This document shows positions 41,404-49,657 of a stretch of 64,000 nucleotides of DNA, piece by piece. The translations under genes were made by a program, and so were the position numbers. Position 1 is the first letter of the stretch, and each line of letters begins with the position of its first letter. The notes under the pieces are model-generated. The model saw only the letters and a list, made by a program, of their open reading frames with translations, was not told the origin of the DNA and ran no database searches. The stretch comes from AWTP1-13 sp033764875 (lineage in GTDB: Bacteria; Pseudomonadota; Alphaproteobacteria; Rhizobiales; Hyphomicrobiaceae), in the NCBI GenBank assembly GCA_033764875.1, contig JANRIO010000124.1, positions 78,403 to 142,402 on the forward strand, given 5' to 3'.

Positions 41404-41634
41404 CTACAGCGGCAGCTTCTCCAGAACCTCGGTCATGAAGGTGGCGGCTTGCAGCACTGCCACGCGCGCCCCGATCGAGGCCTTCCTGAACTTGGAGTTG
41501 AGCAGCGACAGCGCGGTGCGATAGCCCGGCTGCGCCTTCGCCCGCGCGTCGAGGTTCTTGAGGCGCTCGAGCAGCGCCACCCGCTCCTCCTCCATCACCT
41601 CCGGACTGATCGTCTTGGCTTTGCTCATGCGCAT
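41404..41634 (-). CDS. small helical hypothetical protein
   Basis: A 76-residue protein, mainly helical and basic: EVMEEERVALLERLKNLDAR, AKAQPGYRTALSLLNSKFRK, ASIGARVAVLQAATFMTEVL. It has no signal peptide. The pattern of a short helical pair resembles small conserved hypothetical proteins of Hyphomicrobiales, but I do not know its role. Two in-frame ATGs (41634 and 41628) are possible, neither with a strong ribosome site. It is convergent with the Clp-N gene and divergent from the MHS transporter, whose leader lies to the right. Confidence 0.6.
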   Translation of the reverse strand: MRMSKAKTISPEVMEEERVALLERLKNLDARAKAQPGYRTALSLLNSKFRKASIGARVAVLQAATFMTEVLEKLPL

Positions 41635-41926
41635 GCTCGTGAAAATTCTCTCGGTGAACTGTGGCTCTGTCGACTTGTGTCGGAGCAGGCCTGTCCGTCT
41701 GTGGACTTTGGTCTGACTTGGGAAGGCTAACACTTTTGTCGGGGCCAGGGCAACAGAGATTGATTTCTATCCAATGTATTTCAATGAGTTGGCCGAATTC
41801 ACCGGCACTAAAGAATGACGACTAAGGGCTGAGCAAAAGCTGCCGGCAGTTGTGGCACGTGTGGCTCCGGCTGTGTCGCGTGTCGGCGAGTCCGGCAGCA
41901 AAGAATATTTCGGGAGGAGATTGGCC

Positions 41927-43792
41927 ATGGCAACGGCGAACTATGGGGTGACCGCGCGGGCGGCGCCCATGACGGCGGAGGAGCGGAAGGTCATCATCGC
42001 CTCTTCCGCCGGCACCATCTTCGAGTGGTACGACTTCTACCTCTACGGCTCGCTCGCCGCCATCATCGGCGCGCAGTTCTTCAGCGCCTATCCGGAGGCG
42101 ACGCGCAACATCTTCGCGCTTTTGGCCTTCGCCGCCGGCTTCCTCGTGCGTCCGTTCGGCGCGCTGGTGTTCGGCCGTCTCGGCGACCTCATCGGCCGCA
42201 AGTACACCTTCCTGATCACCATCCTCATCATGGGCCTGTCGACGTTCTTCGTCGGCCTGCTGCCGAGCTATGAGACGATCGGCGTCGCCGCGCCCGTCGC
42301 CCTCATCCTTCTGCGCATGGCCCAGGGCTTGGCCCTCGGCGGCGAGTACGGCGGGGCCGCCATCTACGTGGCCGAGCATGCGCCGCAGAACCGTCGCGGG
42401 TTCTACACGAGCTTCATCCAGACCACGGCGACGCTGGGCCTGCTGCTGTCCCTGATCGTGATCATGTTCACGCAGATCTACGTCAACGCCAACTATCCCG
42501 AGATCCAGGTCGGCGCGGCGAAGGTCTCGGCCTTCAACGCCTGGGGCTGGCGCATTCCGTTCCTGGCCTCGATCTTCCTGCTGCTGATCTCGCTCTACAT
42601 CCGTCTGCAGATGAACGAGTCTCCCGCCTTCCTGAAGATGAAGGAGGAGGGCTCCCAGTCCAAGGCGCCGTTGACCGAGACCTTCGGCTCGTGGTCGACG
42701 CCCTTCAAGCTGCTGGTCGCGGTGCTCCTCATCGGCACCTTCGCCGGCACCTGGGTGGGCTTCAACTGGGCGCTGATCGGCATTCCGGTGACGATCGTGC
42801 TGATTGCCGCGAACATCGGCCGCATCGCCAACGGCCGCATCGCGCTGCTGGCGCTGCTCGGCCTCACGGCCGGCCAGGCGGTGGTGTGGTACACGGGCCA
42901 GTTCTACGCCCTGTTCTACCTGCAGAGCATCCTGAAGGTGGATTCGTTCACCGCCAACGTGCTCATCGCGTGGTCGCTGATCATCGGCACCTGGGGCTTC
43001 CTGATCTTCGGCGCCCTCTCGGACCGCATCGGCCGCAAGCCGATCATCCTGGGCGGCTGCCTGATCGCGGCGCTCACCTACTTCCCGATCTTCAAGCTGA
43101 TCACGCAGACTGCCAACCCGGCGCTCTATGAGGCCCAGCAGAACACCAAGGTGGTGGTGAAGGCCGACCCGGCGGATTGCTCCTTCCAGTTCAACCCGAC
43201 CGGCACCGCCAAGTTCGTCAACTCGTGCGACATCGCCAAGGCCCTGCTGGCGCGCAGCGCCGTGCAGTACGCCTCCGAGGCGCTGCCGGCGGGCTCAACC
43301 GCCCACGTGACGATCGCCGGCAAGGACTTCAACGCCAAGGATCCGAGCTTCGCCAAGGACGTCGGCGCAGCGCTCACCGCGGCCGGCTATCCCGGCGCGG
43401 ACAACAAGTCGGTGGTGAAGATCACCATCGATCCGAAGCAGGGCCTGTTCAATTTCGCCAAGATGTTCGACATTTTCACGGCCCAGCGGCTGGTGCTGAT
43501 CGGCCTGCTCACGCTGCTCGTCATCTACGTGACGATGGTGTACGGGCCGATCGCGGCGGCCCTTGTCGAGCTGTTTCCGACGCGCATCCGCTACTCCGGC
43601 CTGTCGCTGCCCTATCACATCGGCAACGGCTGGTTCGGCGGCCTGCTGCCGGCGACCTCCTTCGCCATGGTGGCGCAGACGGGCGACATCTACTACGGCC
43701 TCTGGTACCCGATCATCGTGGCGCTCGGCACCTTCGTCATCGGCCTGCTGCTGGTGCCCGAGACCTACAAGCGCAACATCCACAAGATCTGA
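41927..43792 (+). CDS. MHS-family (MFS) transporter with a large insert
   Basis: A 621-residue major-facilitator protein of the metabolite:H+ symporter group. Typical are SSAGTIFEWYDFYLYGSLAA, the loop FGRLGDLIGRKYTFLITILI and GLALGGEYGGAAIYVAEHAP. It is far longer than the roughly 430 residues of classical members: about 115 residues (roughly 403-520, from QNTKVVVKADPADCSFQFNP through DPKQGLFNFAKMF) are inserted in a predicted periplasmic loop between late helices. Two cysteines there (ADCSF, NSCDI) could form a disulfide. The ATG at 41927 follows GGGAGGAGA and a strong terminator ends the gene. Substrates in the family are organic acids or osmolytes; none is indicated here. Confidence 0.92.
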   Translation: MATANYGVTARAAPMTAEERKVIIASSAGTIFEWYDFYLYGSLAAIIGAQFFSAYPEATRNIFALLAFAAGFLVRPFGALVFGRLGDLIGRKYTFLITILIMGLSTFFVGLLPSYETIGVAAPVALILLRMAQGLALGGEYGGAAIYVAEHAPQNRRGFYTSFIQTTATLGLLLSLIVIMFTQIYVNANYPEIQVGAAKVSAFNAWGWRIPFLASIFLLLISLYIRLQMNESPAFLKMKEEGSQSKAPLTETFGSWSTPFKLLVAVLLIGTFAGTWVGFNWALIGIPVTIVLIAANIGRIANGRIALLALLGLTAGQAVVWYTGQFYALFYLQSILKVDSFTANVLIAWSLIIGTWGFLIFGALSDRIGRKPIILGGCLIAALTYFPIFKLITQTANPALYEAQQNTKVVVKADPADCSFQFNPTGTAKFVNSCDIAKALLARSAVQYASEALPAGSTAHVTIAGKDFNAKDPSFAKDVGAALTAAGYPGADNKSVVKITIDPKQGLFNFAKMFDIFTAQRLVLIGLLTLLVIYVTMVYGPIAAALVELFPTRIRYSGLSLPYHIGNGWFGGLLPATSFAMVAQTGDIYYGLWYPIIVALGTFVIGLLLVPETYKRNIHKI

Positions 43793-43818
43793 TCTGTCGC
43801 CAGACCCGAGGACAAGAA

Positions 43819-43844
43819 AGCCCCGCCGCAAGCGGGGCTTTTTT
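43819..43844 (+). terminator. intrinsic terminator of the MHS transporter gene
   Basis: AGCCCCGC (43819-43826), loop CGCAA, GCGGGGCT (43832-43839), and then a run of T to 43844. It lies 26 nt after the transporter stop, and the A-rich left flank also allows leftward termination of the convergent tetR transcript. Confidence 0.9.
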
Positions 43845-43902
43845 CTGCGCCGTGCGCCGTGTCGTCCTCGATTGTGCGCCGGACCCCGCGCTTTCCGCCA
43901 GC

Positions 43903-44439
43903 TCAGGCAACAATCTTGGCCATCAGCGCTTCGAACAGAAGGTCGCTGGTTAGCTTGATGTCGTTCGGGTTGGTGCCCTGCATGAAGAGCGTCAGCACTC
44001 CGTTCGAGGCCGCCCAGATCGTGCGAGCCGCCGTTTCCACGTCGGTTTTGAGACGATCCTCTTTGTGCAAACGTTCGACGTTCGCGCGCATGATCGCGAA
44101 GGCTTCCTGGCTCGACGACGGATCGGCCCGCGTACTTTCGACCATTAGCCTGAACAAGTTCGGCCGCTCGATTGCGAAAGCGATCCAGCCGTCCCAGCCT
44201 CGGCGCAGATCGGCAATCGGGTCGCGTGTCTGACGGTTGGTGCGCTTCAGCACCATGAAGCGTGCGACGCCTTTCGCTACAACCGCGCGCAGAAGTCCCT
44301 CCTTGTCGCCGAAATGATGATAGAGCGTCGGCGCTGTCACGCCGGCGGCCTGGCAGACCGCGCGCGTCGTCAGCGCCTCAGCGCCCTCGCGTTCAAGAAG
44401 GTCGGCCGCGGCGCTCAAGATCTCATCTTCCGTCGACAT
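43903..44439 (-). CDS. TetR-family transcriptional regulator
   Basis: A 178-residue TetR-type repressor. The DNA-binding domain is ILSAAADLLEREGAEALTTR, then AVCQAAGVTAPTLYHHFGDK (about residues 7-50). The remainder is a helical ligand-binding domain ending EALMAKIVA. The ATG at 44439 was chosen; an in-frame GTG at 44463 would add eight residues. It is divergent from a reductase gene and a near-perfect 39-nt palindrome fills the gap, so it most likely represses itself and that gene. Base composition looks less GC-rich than the neighbours, hinting at a different origin for the pair. Confidence 0.93.
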   Translation of the reverse strand: MSTEDEILSAAADLLEREGAEALTTRAVCQAAGVTAPTLYHHFGDKEGLLRAVVAKGVARFMVLKRTNRQTRDPIADLRRGWDGWIAFAIERPNLFRLMVESTRADPSSSQEAFAIMRANVERLHKEDRLKTDVETAARTIWAASNGVLTLFMQGTNPNDIKLTSDLLFEALMAKIVA

Positions 44440-44472
44440 GGCTAACGGCACCTGCGTTTTCACTTGCGCGCA

Positions 44473-44511
44473 CTATATCGATGCTATAGAACGACTATAG
44501 CAGCGATATAG
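44473..44511. promoter_or_regulatory. operator palindrome between tetR and the reductase gene
   Basis: Two 17-nt arms, CTATATCGATGCTATAG (44473-44489) and CTATAGCAGCGATATAG (44495-44511), are inverted copies with one mismatch around a 5-nt spacer. Each arm contains CTATA elements at both ends, so the site could bind two TetR dimers. It ends 7 nt before the reductase ATG and overlaps where that promoter must lie. Confidence 0.85.
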
Positions 44512-44518
44512 GTGTAGC

Positions 44519-45505
44519 ATGAAGCATGCATTCGTAACAGGTGGCTCGGGGTTCGTCGGCTCCCGCCTTGTCAAGTTGCTCGTTTCCCAAGGGTGGCAAG
44601 TACATGCACTCGCGCGAAGTGCGGATTCGGTCATGGCGGTCCGCAATCTCGGCGCCACTCCTGTTGCCGGCGACCTAAACGATGTTGCAGCGCTTAGGAC
44701 GGGAATGGAGGGCTGCGATGTCATCTACCATGTCGCTGCTCATTTCAAGCTGTGGGGGCCTCGCCGGATGTTCGACCGCGCCAATATCGAGGGCACGCGA
44801 GTGCTCGTCGAAGCGGCAGTAGCGGCGCCGACCGTGCGCCGCTTGATATCTGTCAGCGCGGCGGCCGTAGTCATGGGCGCTCCCGAGCCGATGAACAGCG
44901 TCACGGAGACGCTTCCCCTGCAGACCCCAGCGTTTGCGCCCTATGCCACGTCGAAAGCCATCGCCGAGCAGATCCTGCTTGAGGCAAACGGACGCCGCCC
45001 TGGGTTCGAGACCCTCGCGATCCGACCGCCCTTCATCTGGGGGCAAGGCATGCCCACGCTCGACCACATGATCGAGACCGTGAAGGCAGGCCGCTTCCAG
45101 TGGGTGGCCGGCGGCAAGCAGGCGATGTCGACCTGCCATGTCGACAACCTGTGCGAGGCGCTTCTACTGGCGGCGGAGAGGGGACGCGGAGGGCAAGCCT
45201 ACTTCGTCTCGGACGGACGCGACGGAACGCTCAAAAGCGTCATCTCGGCGCTGCTCGAAACCCGCGGCGTTTATCCGAAGGACCGCTCCGTGCCCTTTGG
45301 AATGGCATGGTACATGGCCGGGCTGATGGCCGCGGCTTGGCGTGGGCTGAGCCTCAAGGGTGAGCCGCCGATCACCCGCCAAATGCTGCGGCTGATCGGC
45401 AAGGACTTCACGATCGCCATCGACAAGGCGCGACGAGAGCTCGGCTACAGCCCCGTGATCACCTGGGCGGACGGCCTCGCGCGCATGCGTTCTGCGCAAA
45501 CGTGA
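44519..45505 (+). CDS. NAD-dependent epimerase/dehydratase-like short-chain reductase
   Basis: A 328-residue extended short-chain dehydrogenase close to the 3-beta-hydroxysteroid dehydrogenase and dihydroflavonol-reductase group. The nucleotide motif is HAFVTGGSGFVGSRLVKLLV (about residues 3-22). The catalytic YxxxK is in FAPYATSKAIAEQILL, with a preceding Ser in LISVSAAAVV. IRPPFIWGQGMPTLDHMIET is a family segment. The substrate is unknown. The ATG at 44519 directly follows the operator palindrome, so tight control by the divergent TetR is likely. It is monocistronic as far as can be seen. Confidence 0.9.
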   Translation: MKHAFVTGGSGFVGSRLVKLLVSQGWQVHALARSADSVMAVRNLGATPVAGDLNDVAALRTGMEGCDVIYHVAAHFKLWGPRRMFDRANIEGTRVLVEAAVAAPTVRRLISVSAAAVVMGAPEPMNSVTETLPLQTPAFAPYATSKAIAEQILLEANGRRPGFETLAIRPPFIWGQGMPTLDHMIETVKAGRFQWVAGGKQAMSTCHVDNLCEALLLAAERGRGGQAYFVSDGRDGTLKSVISALLETRGVYPKDRSVPFGMAWYMAGLMAAAWRGLSLKGEPPITRQMLRLIGKDFTIAIDKARRELGYSPVITWADGLARMRSAQT

Positions 45506-45702
45506 TTGGAGGGCGCTGTGAGTGACTACCGCGGCAAGGGCGGGTTGCGCTCGAGGGGCGTTTTCGCCGATCACCCGCAGTAAGGATGGAATGTCGCCTA
45601 CTGGCCCCATCCCGTCACAGTCTTGGGCGTCGCCGGACGATGCGGCCCGCATGCGGCCCACGTACCCCTTGCGATCCCTCCCATAACGTCTGCGTTCACC
45701 CC

Positions 45703-46851
45703 CTAGTCCAGCGTCCGCCGGAAGCGGCGCACCGCGAAGGTCATGGCGACCAGCATCAGGAAAGCCAGCGCCAAGCTCTCTCCGGCGAGGTCGCCGAGCG
45801 TCGCGCCCTTCAACATGATGCCGCGCACGATGCGGATGTAGTGCGTGAGCGGCAGCGCCTCCCCGATCCACTGCGCCCAGCGCGGCATGCCGGCGAACGG
45901 GAACATGAAGCCCGACAGCAGGATGTTGGGCAGGAAGAACATGAACGACATCTGGATCGCCTGCAGTTGGTTCTGCGCGATCGTCGAGAACGTGTACCCG
46001 ATCGACAGGTTGGCCGCGATGAACAGCGTGCTGAGCACGGCGAGCAGCGTCAGGCTGCCCGCGATCGGCACCTCGAACAGCACGACGGCGAAGATCAGGA
46101 TCAGCGCCGCCTGCAGGAATCCGATGAGGATGTAGGGCGCGATCTTGCCGAGCATGATCTCGAGCGGCTTGATCGGCATCGCGAGCAGGCTCTCCATGGT
46201 GCCGCGCTCGATCTCGCGCGTCACCGACAGCGCCGTGAAGATCAGCATGGTCATGGTCAGGATGGTGCCGAGCAGCCCTGGCACGATGTTGAGGCTGGTC
46301 ACGGCCGCCGGATTGTAGCGCCGGTGCTGCCGGATCTCGAACGCCGGCATCGACTGGACCGTCTCCGGGATGCCGCGGTCGCGCACGAGCGCCGTCGCGA
46401 TCGTGCCCTCCAGCGCCGCGAGCGCCGTGCCGGCGGCGACCGGATCGCTGGCATCCGCCGCGACCAGCACGGCAGGCCTGTCGCCGCGCCGGACGCTGCG
46501 CTCGAAGCCCGGCGGGATCTCGACGCCGAACAGAATCGTGCCCGAGCGCATCCAGTGGTCCATCTCGGCTTCCGTGCGCGCGAGCCGCGTCATGCGGAAG
46601 TAGGAGGTGTTGCGTATGGCGGCGATCACCGAGCGGGTGAGGTCGTTGTCCTCGTGCACCAGCACCGCCGTCGGCAGGTTGCGCGGCGTCGTGTTGATGG
46701 CATATCCGAACAGCAGCAGCTGCACGACCGGGATGAAGATCATGGTCGAGAACGTGAGCCGGTCGCGCCGGAGCTGCACGAACTCCTTCACCAGCATGGC
46801 CCAGGCCCGCATCAGGGCGCCGCTGCGCCAGCTCATTGCCGTGCCGCTCAT
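45703..46851 (-). CDS. ABC-2 type efflux permease (YbhR/YbhS-like)
   Basis: A 382-residue inner-membrane permease of the ABC-2 family. One N-terminal helix (MIFIPVVQLLLFGYAINTTP) is followed by a periplasmic domain of about 140 residues and five further helices, with the family motif ALSVTREIERGTMESLLAMP. The start ATG at 46851 overlaps the ATPase stop (ATGA). It is the last gene of the tetR-membrane-fusion-ATPase-permease operon. E. coli has two permeases (YbhS, YbhR) in the equivalent locus; only one is present here, so a homodimer is expected. Confidence 0.94.
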   Translation of the reverse strand: MSGTAMSWRSGALMRAWAMLVKEFVQLRRDRLTFSTMIFIPVVQLLLFGYAINTTPRNLPTAVLVHEDNDLTRSVIAAIRNTSYFRMTRLARTEAEMDHWMRSGTILFGVEIPPGFERSVRRGDRPAVLVAADASDPVAAGTALAALEGTIATALVRDRGIPETVQSMPAFEIRQHRRYNPAAVTSLNIVPGLLGTILTMTMLIFTALSVTREIERGTMESLLAMPIKPLEIMLGKIAPYILIGFLQAALILIFAVVLFEVPIAGSLTLLAVLSTLFIAANLSIGYTFSTIAQNQLQAIQMSFMFFLPNILLSGFMFPFAGMPRWAQWIGEALPLTHYIRIVRGIMLKGATLGDLAGESLALAFLMLVAMTFAVRRFRRTLD

Positions 46852-47777
46852 TGGAAGTTGTCCCTGGTGCCCGACATCAGGTCGATGAACACGTCCTCCA
46901 GCGACGGCGGCGTGCGCACCCAGGTCCACTTCTCCTCGCCGCCGTAGGGCGCGATGGCGGCCTCCAGCGCCGCCTCGTCCCGGCCCGCGACGTGCAGGCT
47001 GGCGCCGAACGGCGCCACCATGTCGACGCCCGGCGCGGTCGCGAGCCGCTGCGCGAGCTCCGCCATGTCCGGTCCCGACACCGTGTAGGTGACGAGCCGC
47101 GATTGCGCGATCACCTCCTCGATGGTGCCCTGCGCCAGCAGGCTGCCGTAGGCGATGTAGGCGATCTCGTGGCAGCGCTCCGCCTCGTCCATGTAGTGCG
47201 TCGACACCAGCACCGTCATGCCCTCGGCGGCGAGCTTGTGGATCTCGGCCCAGAACTCGCGCCGCGCCTTCGGGTCGACGCCGGCGGTGGGCTCGTCGAG
47301 CAGCAGCAGCTTCGGCTGCGGCAGGATGCAGGCGCCGAGCGCGAGCCGCTGCTTCCAGCCGCCGGAGAGCTCGCCCGCGAGTTGCTCCTCGCGGCCCGTG
47401 AGGCCCAGCCGCTCGATCGCCTCGCCGGCCCTGCGCTCGGGGTCGCTCAGGCCGTAGACGCGGGCCACGAACTCCAGGTTCTCGCGGATCGACAGGTCCT
47501 GGTACAGGCTGAACCGCTGCGTCATGTAGCCGACGCGCCGCTTGATCTCGTCGCTCTTCGACCGGATGTCGAAGCCCAGCGCCGTGCCGCTGCCGCTGTC
47601 GGGCGTCAGCAGCCCGCACAGCATGCGCAGCGTCGTCGTCTTGCCCGAGCCGTTGGGGCCGAGGAAGCCGTAGATCTGCCCGCGCTTCACGCGCATGGTG
47701 AGGTTCTTGACCACCACCTTGCCCGAGAAGGACTTGGTGAGGCCCTCGACCTCGATGGCAATGTCAGCGGCGGGCAT
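46848..47777 (-). CDS. ABC efflux transporter ATP-binding subunit (YbhF-like)
   Basis: A 309-residue ATPase. Walker A is GFLGPNGSGKTTTLRMLCGL (about residues 38-57), the signature is GELSGGWKQRLALGACIL, Walker B is KLLLLDEPTAGVDPKARREF and the H-loop His is in VLVSTHYMDEAERC. A C-terminal extension after about residue 230 is common in ABC-2 exporters. YbhF of E. coli has two nucleotide-binding domains; this protein has one, so it would work as a homodimer. It overlaps the membrane-fusion gene by 14 nt and the permease by 4 nt, indicating tight translational coupling. Confidence 0.95.
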   Translation of the reverse strand: MPAADIAIEVEGLTKSFSGKVVVKNLTMRVKRGQIYGFLGPNGSGKTTTLRMLCGLLTPDSGSGTALGFDIRSKSDEIKRRVGYMTQRFSLYQDLSIRENLEFVARVYGLSDPERRAGEAIERLGLTGREEQLAGELSGGWKQRLALGACILPQPKLLLLDEPTAGVDPKARREFWAEIHKLAAEGMTVLVSTHYMDEAERCHEIAYIAYGSLLAQGTIEEVIAQSRLVTYTVSGPDMAELAQRLATAPGVDMVAPFGASLHVAGRDEAALEAAIAPYGGEEKWTWVRTPPSLEDVFIDLMSGTRDNFQ

Positions 47778-48570
47778 CGGCGAGGCTCTGCATGGCGGGA
47801 AGGATCACGGACACGGGCTGCCCGACGCGCAGGGCATCCGGGGTCTCCGGCAGCGCCTCGACGCGGAACACGAGCCGGGCGCGCTCCTCGAGGCTGTAGA
47901 TGACGGGCGGCGTGAACTCCGCCTGCGCCGAGATGAAGTTGATCCGCGCCACGAGCCCCGTGGGGCAGCCGTCGCAGGTCACGCTCACGAGATCGCCGAT
48001 CTTCAACCGCGCCACCCGGTCCTGCGGCACGAAGAAGCGCACGCGCACGTTGCCCGGCGGCAGCAGCGACACGATCGGCCGGCCGGCGGAGACGAGCTCG
48101 CCGACGCGGAAGTAGACCTCCTGCACCGCTCCCGTGACCGGGCTGTCGAGCTTGCGCCGCTCGAGCCGCGTCTTGGCCGAGTTGCGCCGCGCCTCCGCCG
48201 TGCGCAGCACCGCCTCCGCGTCGTCGAACGTCTTCTGCGAGCCGACGTTGCGGGCCAGCAGCTCCTTGGCCCGCGTGTAGGCGACCTGCGCGTTGGCGAC
48301 GTTGGCCTCCGCCTCCGCCAGCGCCGCCTTCTGCAGCTCGGCGTCGAGCGCGAAGATCGCGTCGCCGACCTTGATCCTGTCGCCTTCGCGCACCGACAGC
48401 GCCTCGATCCGTCCTGTCTCGTCCGGGGCGACGAAGATCAGCTGCGATTCGATCCAGCCTTGCACCGTGCGGCCGTCGTCCCCGCCGCGCGCGCGCAGGT
48501 AGCCCCACGTGCCGGCGGCGCCGATGGCCGCGACGAGGGCAATGATGAGAGGGACGCGGGCGCGCGTCAT
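47764..48570 (-). CDS. HlyD-family membrane-fusion protein (YbhG-like)
   Basis: A 268-residue periplasmic adaptor. A signal anchor covers residues 1-25 (MTRARVPLIIALVAAIGAAG). The lipoyl halves are ESQLIFVAPDETGRIEALSV and RRKLDSPVTGAVQEVYFRVG, flanking a helical hairpin of about 70 residues (LAEAEANVANAQVAYTRAKE). A beta-barrel domain follows. The ATG at 48570 overlaps the tetR stop (ATGA). It links the inner-membrane ABC exporter to an outer-membrane channel, whose gene is not in the window. Confidence 0.94.
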   Translation of the reverse strand: MTRARVPLIIALVAAIGAAGTWGYLRARGGDDGRTVQGWIESQLIFVAPDETGRIEALSVREGDRIKVGDAIFALDAELQKAALAEAEANVANAQVAYTRAKELLARNVGSQKTFDDAEAVLRTAEARRNSAKTRLERRKLDSPVTGAVQEVYFRVGELVSAGRPIVSLLPPGNVRVRFFVPQDRVARLKIGDLVSVTCDGCPTGLVARINFISAQAEFTPPVIYSLEERARLVFRVEALPETPDALRVGQPVSVILPAMQSLADARR

Positions 48571-49214
48571 GGCAGGCTCCTTTCGGGGTCGGTCGGCGGC
48601 GGGTATCGCGTTGGCGATTGTGTGAGGAGGTCGATGTGGGTCTTGAGCATCTCGGCGATGTCGATGGGCTCGAGCGTCTGGAACAGGCCGTCCCACACCA
48701 GTGCTACGAGCGCAGGCGCCATCACCAGTTGCGGATACTGCTCGAGCGCTGCATTTTTGATCTCGCCGCGTGCCACGCCCCGGGCGATGACCTTGCGCAA
48801 CAGCGCCATGCCGCGGCTGACGACGTTGGCGTGATAGAAGGCGGCGATCTCGGGAAACCGCGGTCCCTCGCTGAGCACCAGCCGCAGCAGCAGCTTGCGG
48901 TCGGTGCCGAGGACTTGCGTGCGGAACACCTCGAAGAAGGTGGCAAGCAGCAGCGGCGCCGGCACGTCGGGCGCCTCGCTGAGATCGGCAAGCCGCTCGA
49001 TGACGGGCGCGGCGGCCGTGCGCACCAGCTCCTCAAACAGGGCCGTCTTGTCGGCGAAGTAGAGATAGAGCGTGCCCTTGGCCACGCCCGCGCGCTTGGC
49101 CACGTCGTCGAGCCTGGCGGCCTCGAACCCGTGCGCGGCGAACTCGGCGAGCGCCGCCTTCAGGATCTCATCCCGCCGCGCCGCCTGCTGCGCTGATCTG
49201 GGTTTGCCCGCCAT
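48567..49214 (-). CDS. TetR-family regulator (CecR-like) of the efflux operon
   Basis: A 215-residue TetR repressor. The helix-turn-helix reads ILKAALAEFAAHGFEAARLD, DVAKRAGVAKGTLYLYFADK (about residues 17-55). It is the first gene of a four-gene operon with membrane-fusion, ATPase and permease genes, matching the order cecR-ybhG-ybhF-ybhR of E. coli. All junctions overlap by 4 or 14 nt. The ATG at 49214 was chosen over an upstream in-frame start. A perfect palindrome about 105 nt upstream is the probable operator, giving autoregulated efflux. The inducer is unknown. Confidence 0.94.
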   Translation of the reverse strand: MAGKPRSAQQAARRDEILKAALAEFAAHGFEAARLDDVAKRAGVAKGTLYLYFADKTALFEELVRTAAAPVIERLADLSEAPDVPAPLLLATFFEVFRTQVLGTDRKLLLRLVLSEGPRFPEIAAFYHANVVSRGMALLRKVIARGVARGEIKNAALEQYPQLVMAPALVALVWDGLFQTLEPIDIAEMLKTHIDLLTQSPTRYPPPTDPERSLP

Positions 49215-49318
49215 GGTCCGAGCCGCCGTATGCCGTCGCACAAAAGACGCCAATTACATCAGAGGTTTGCGCGGAAGAAGGGGTGTGCGAGCGCGAGCGA
49301 TCTGACGTCCCTTCATTT

Positions 49319-49338
49319 ATGACTGACCAGTCAGTCAT
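49319..49338. promoter_or_regulatory. TetR operator palindrome upstream of the efflux operon
   Basis: ATGACTGAC-CA-GTCAGTCAT is a perfect 9-bp inverted repeat with a 2-nt centre. The TGACTGAC/GTCAGTCA form is very common for TetR-family operators. It lies 105 nt before the tetR ATG and is the only strong palindrome in that leader. Confidence 0.8.
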
Positions 49339-49657
49339 GTCAAGGGGCATCATGGCGGCGCGAAAAGCAGGCGCGGCAGCCAAGACCGCGGCGGCCGTGC
49401 TCTCTGCCGCCGGCGCCGCCAGTCTCGACTGTCGGGGGCGGACGGACCGAGCCTCGCTGCGCCCGCGGTGCACGGTCGCCTCGGGTGCTGGAGGGAGCGG
49501 CCGTCGGCAACCTTCGAGCTGACTGACGCACGCCGCCGCGGTGCATTGCGCCGCCAGCGACCTCGGCGCGTACGGTCGCGAAGCGCGTTCCCGAACGCCG
49601 CCCGATCTCGCCGAGGGAGCCCTCTGCCGCGCCGGCACGCGCAGCCGGGCGTCGGTC
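49339..49657. other. non-coding gap between the efflux operator and the orphan ATPase
   Basis: About 320 nt without a credible gene. A short plus-strand frame beginning MAARKAGAAAKTAAAVLSAA at 49351 resembles a basic peptide but dissolves into low-complexity sequence with no relatives that I know of. No terminator is evident for the ATPase gene, which ends at 49658. Confidence 0.35.

Noticed and set aside
45520..45585. A 21-codon GTG ORF with a GGAGGG ribosome site after the reductase gene
   Set aside because: It is too short and has no recognisable sequence. It could be a chance frame or a remnant and cannot be supported.
49351..49522. A short basic plus-strand ORF (MAARKAGAAAKTAAAVLSAA...) as a second H1-like gene
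   Set aside because: Only the first 20 residues are H1-like. The rest is low-complexity, and there is no ribosome site or terminator.
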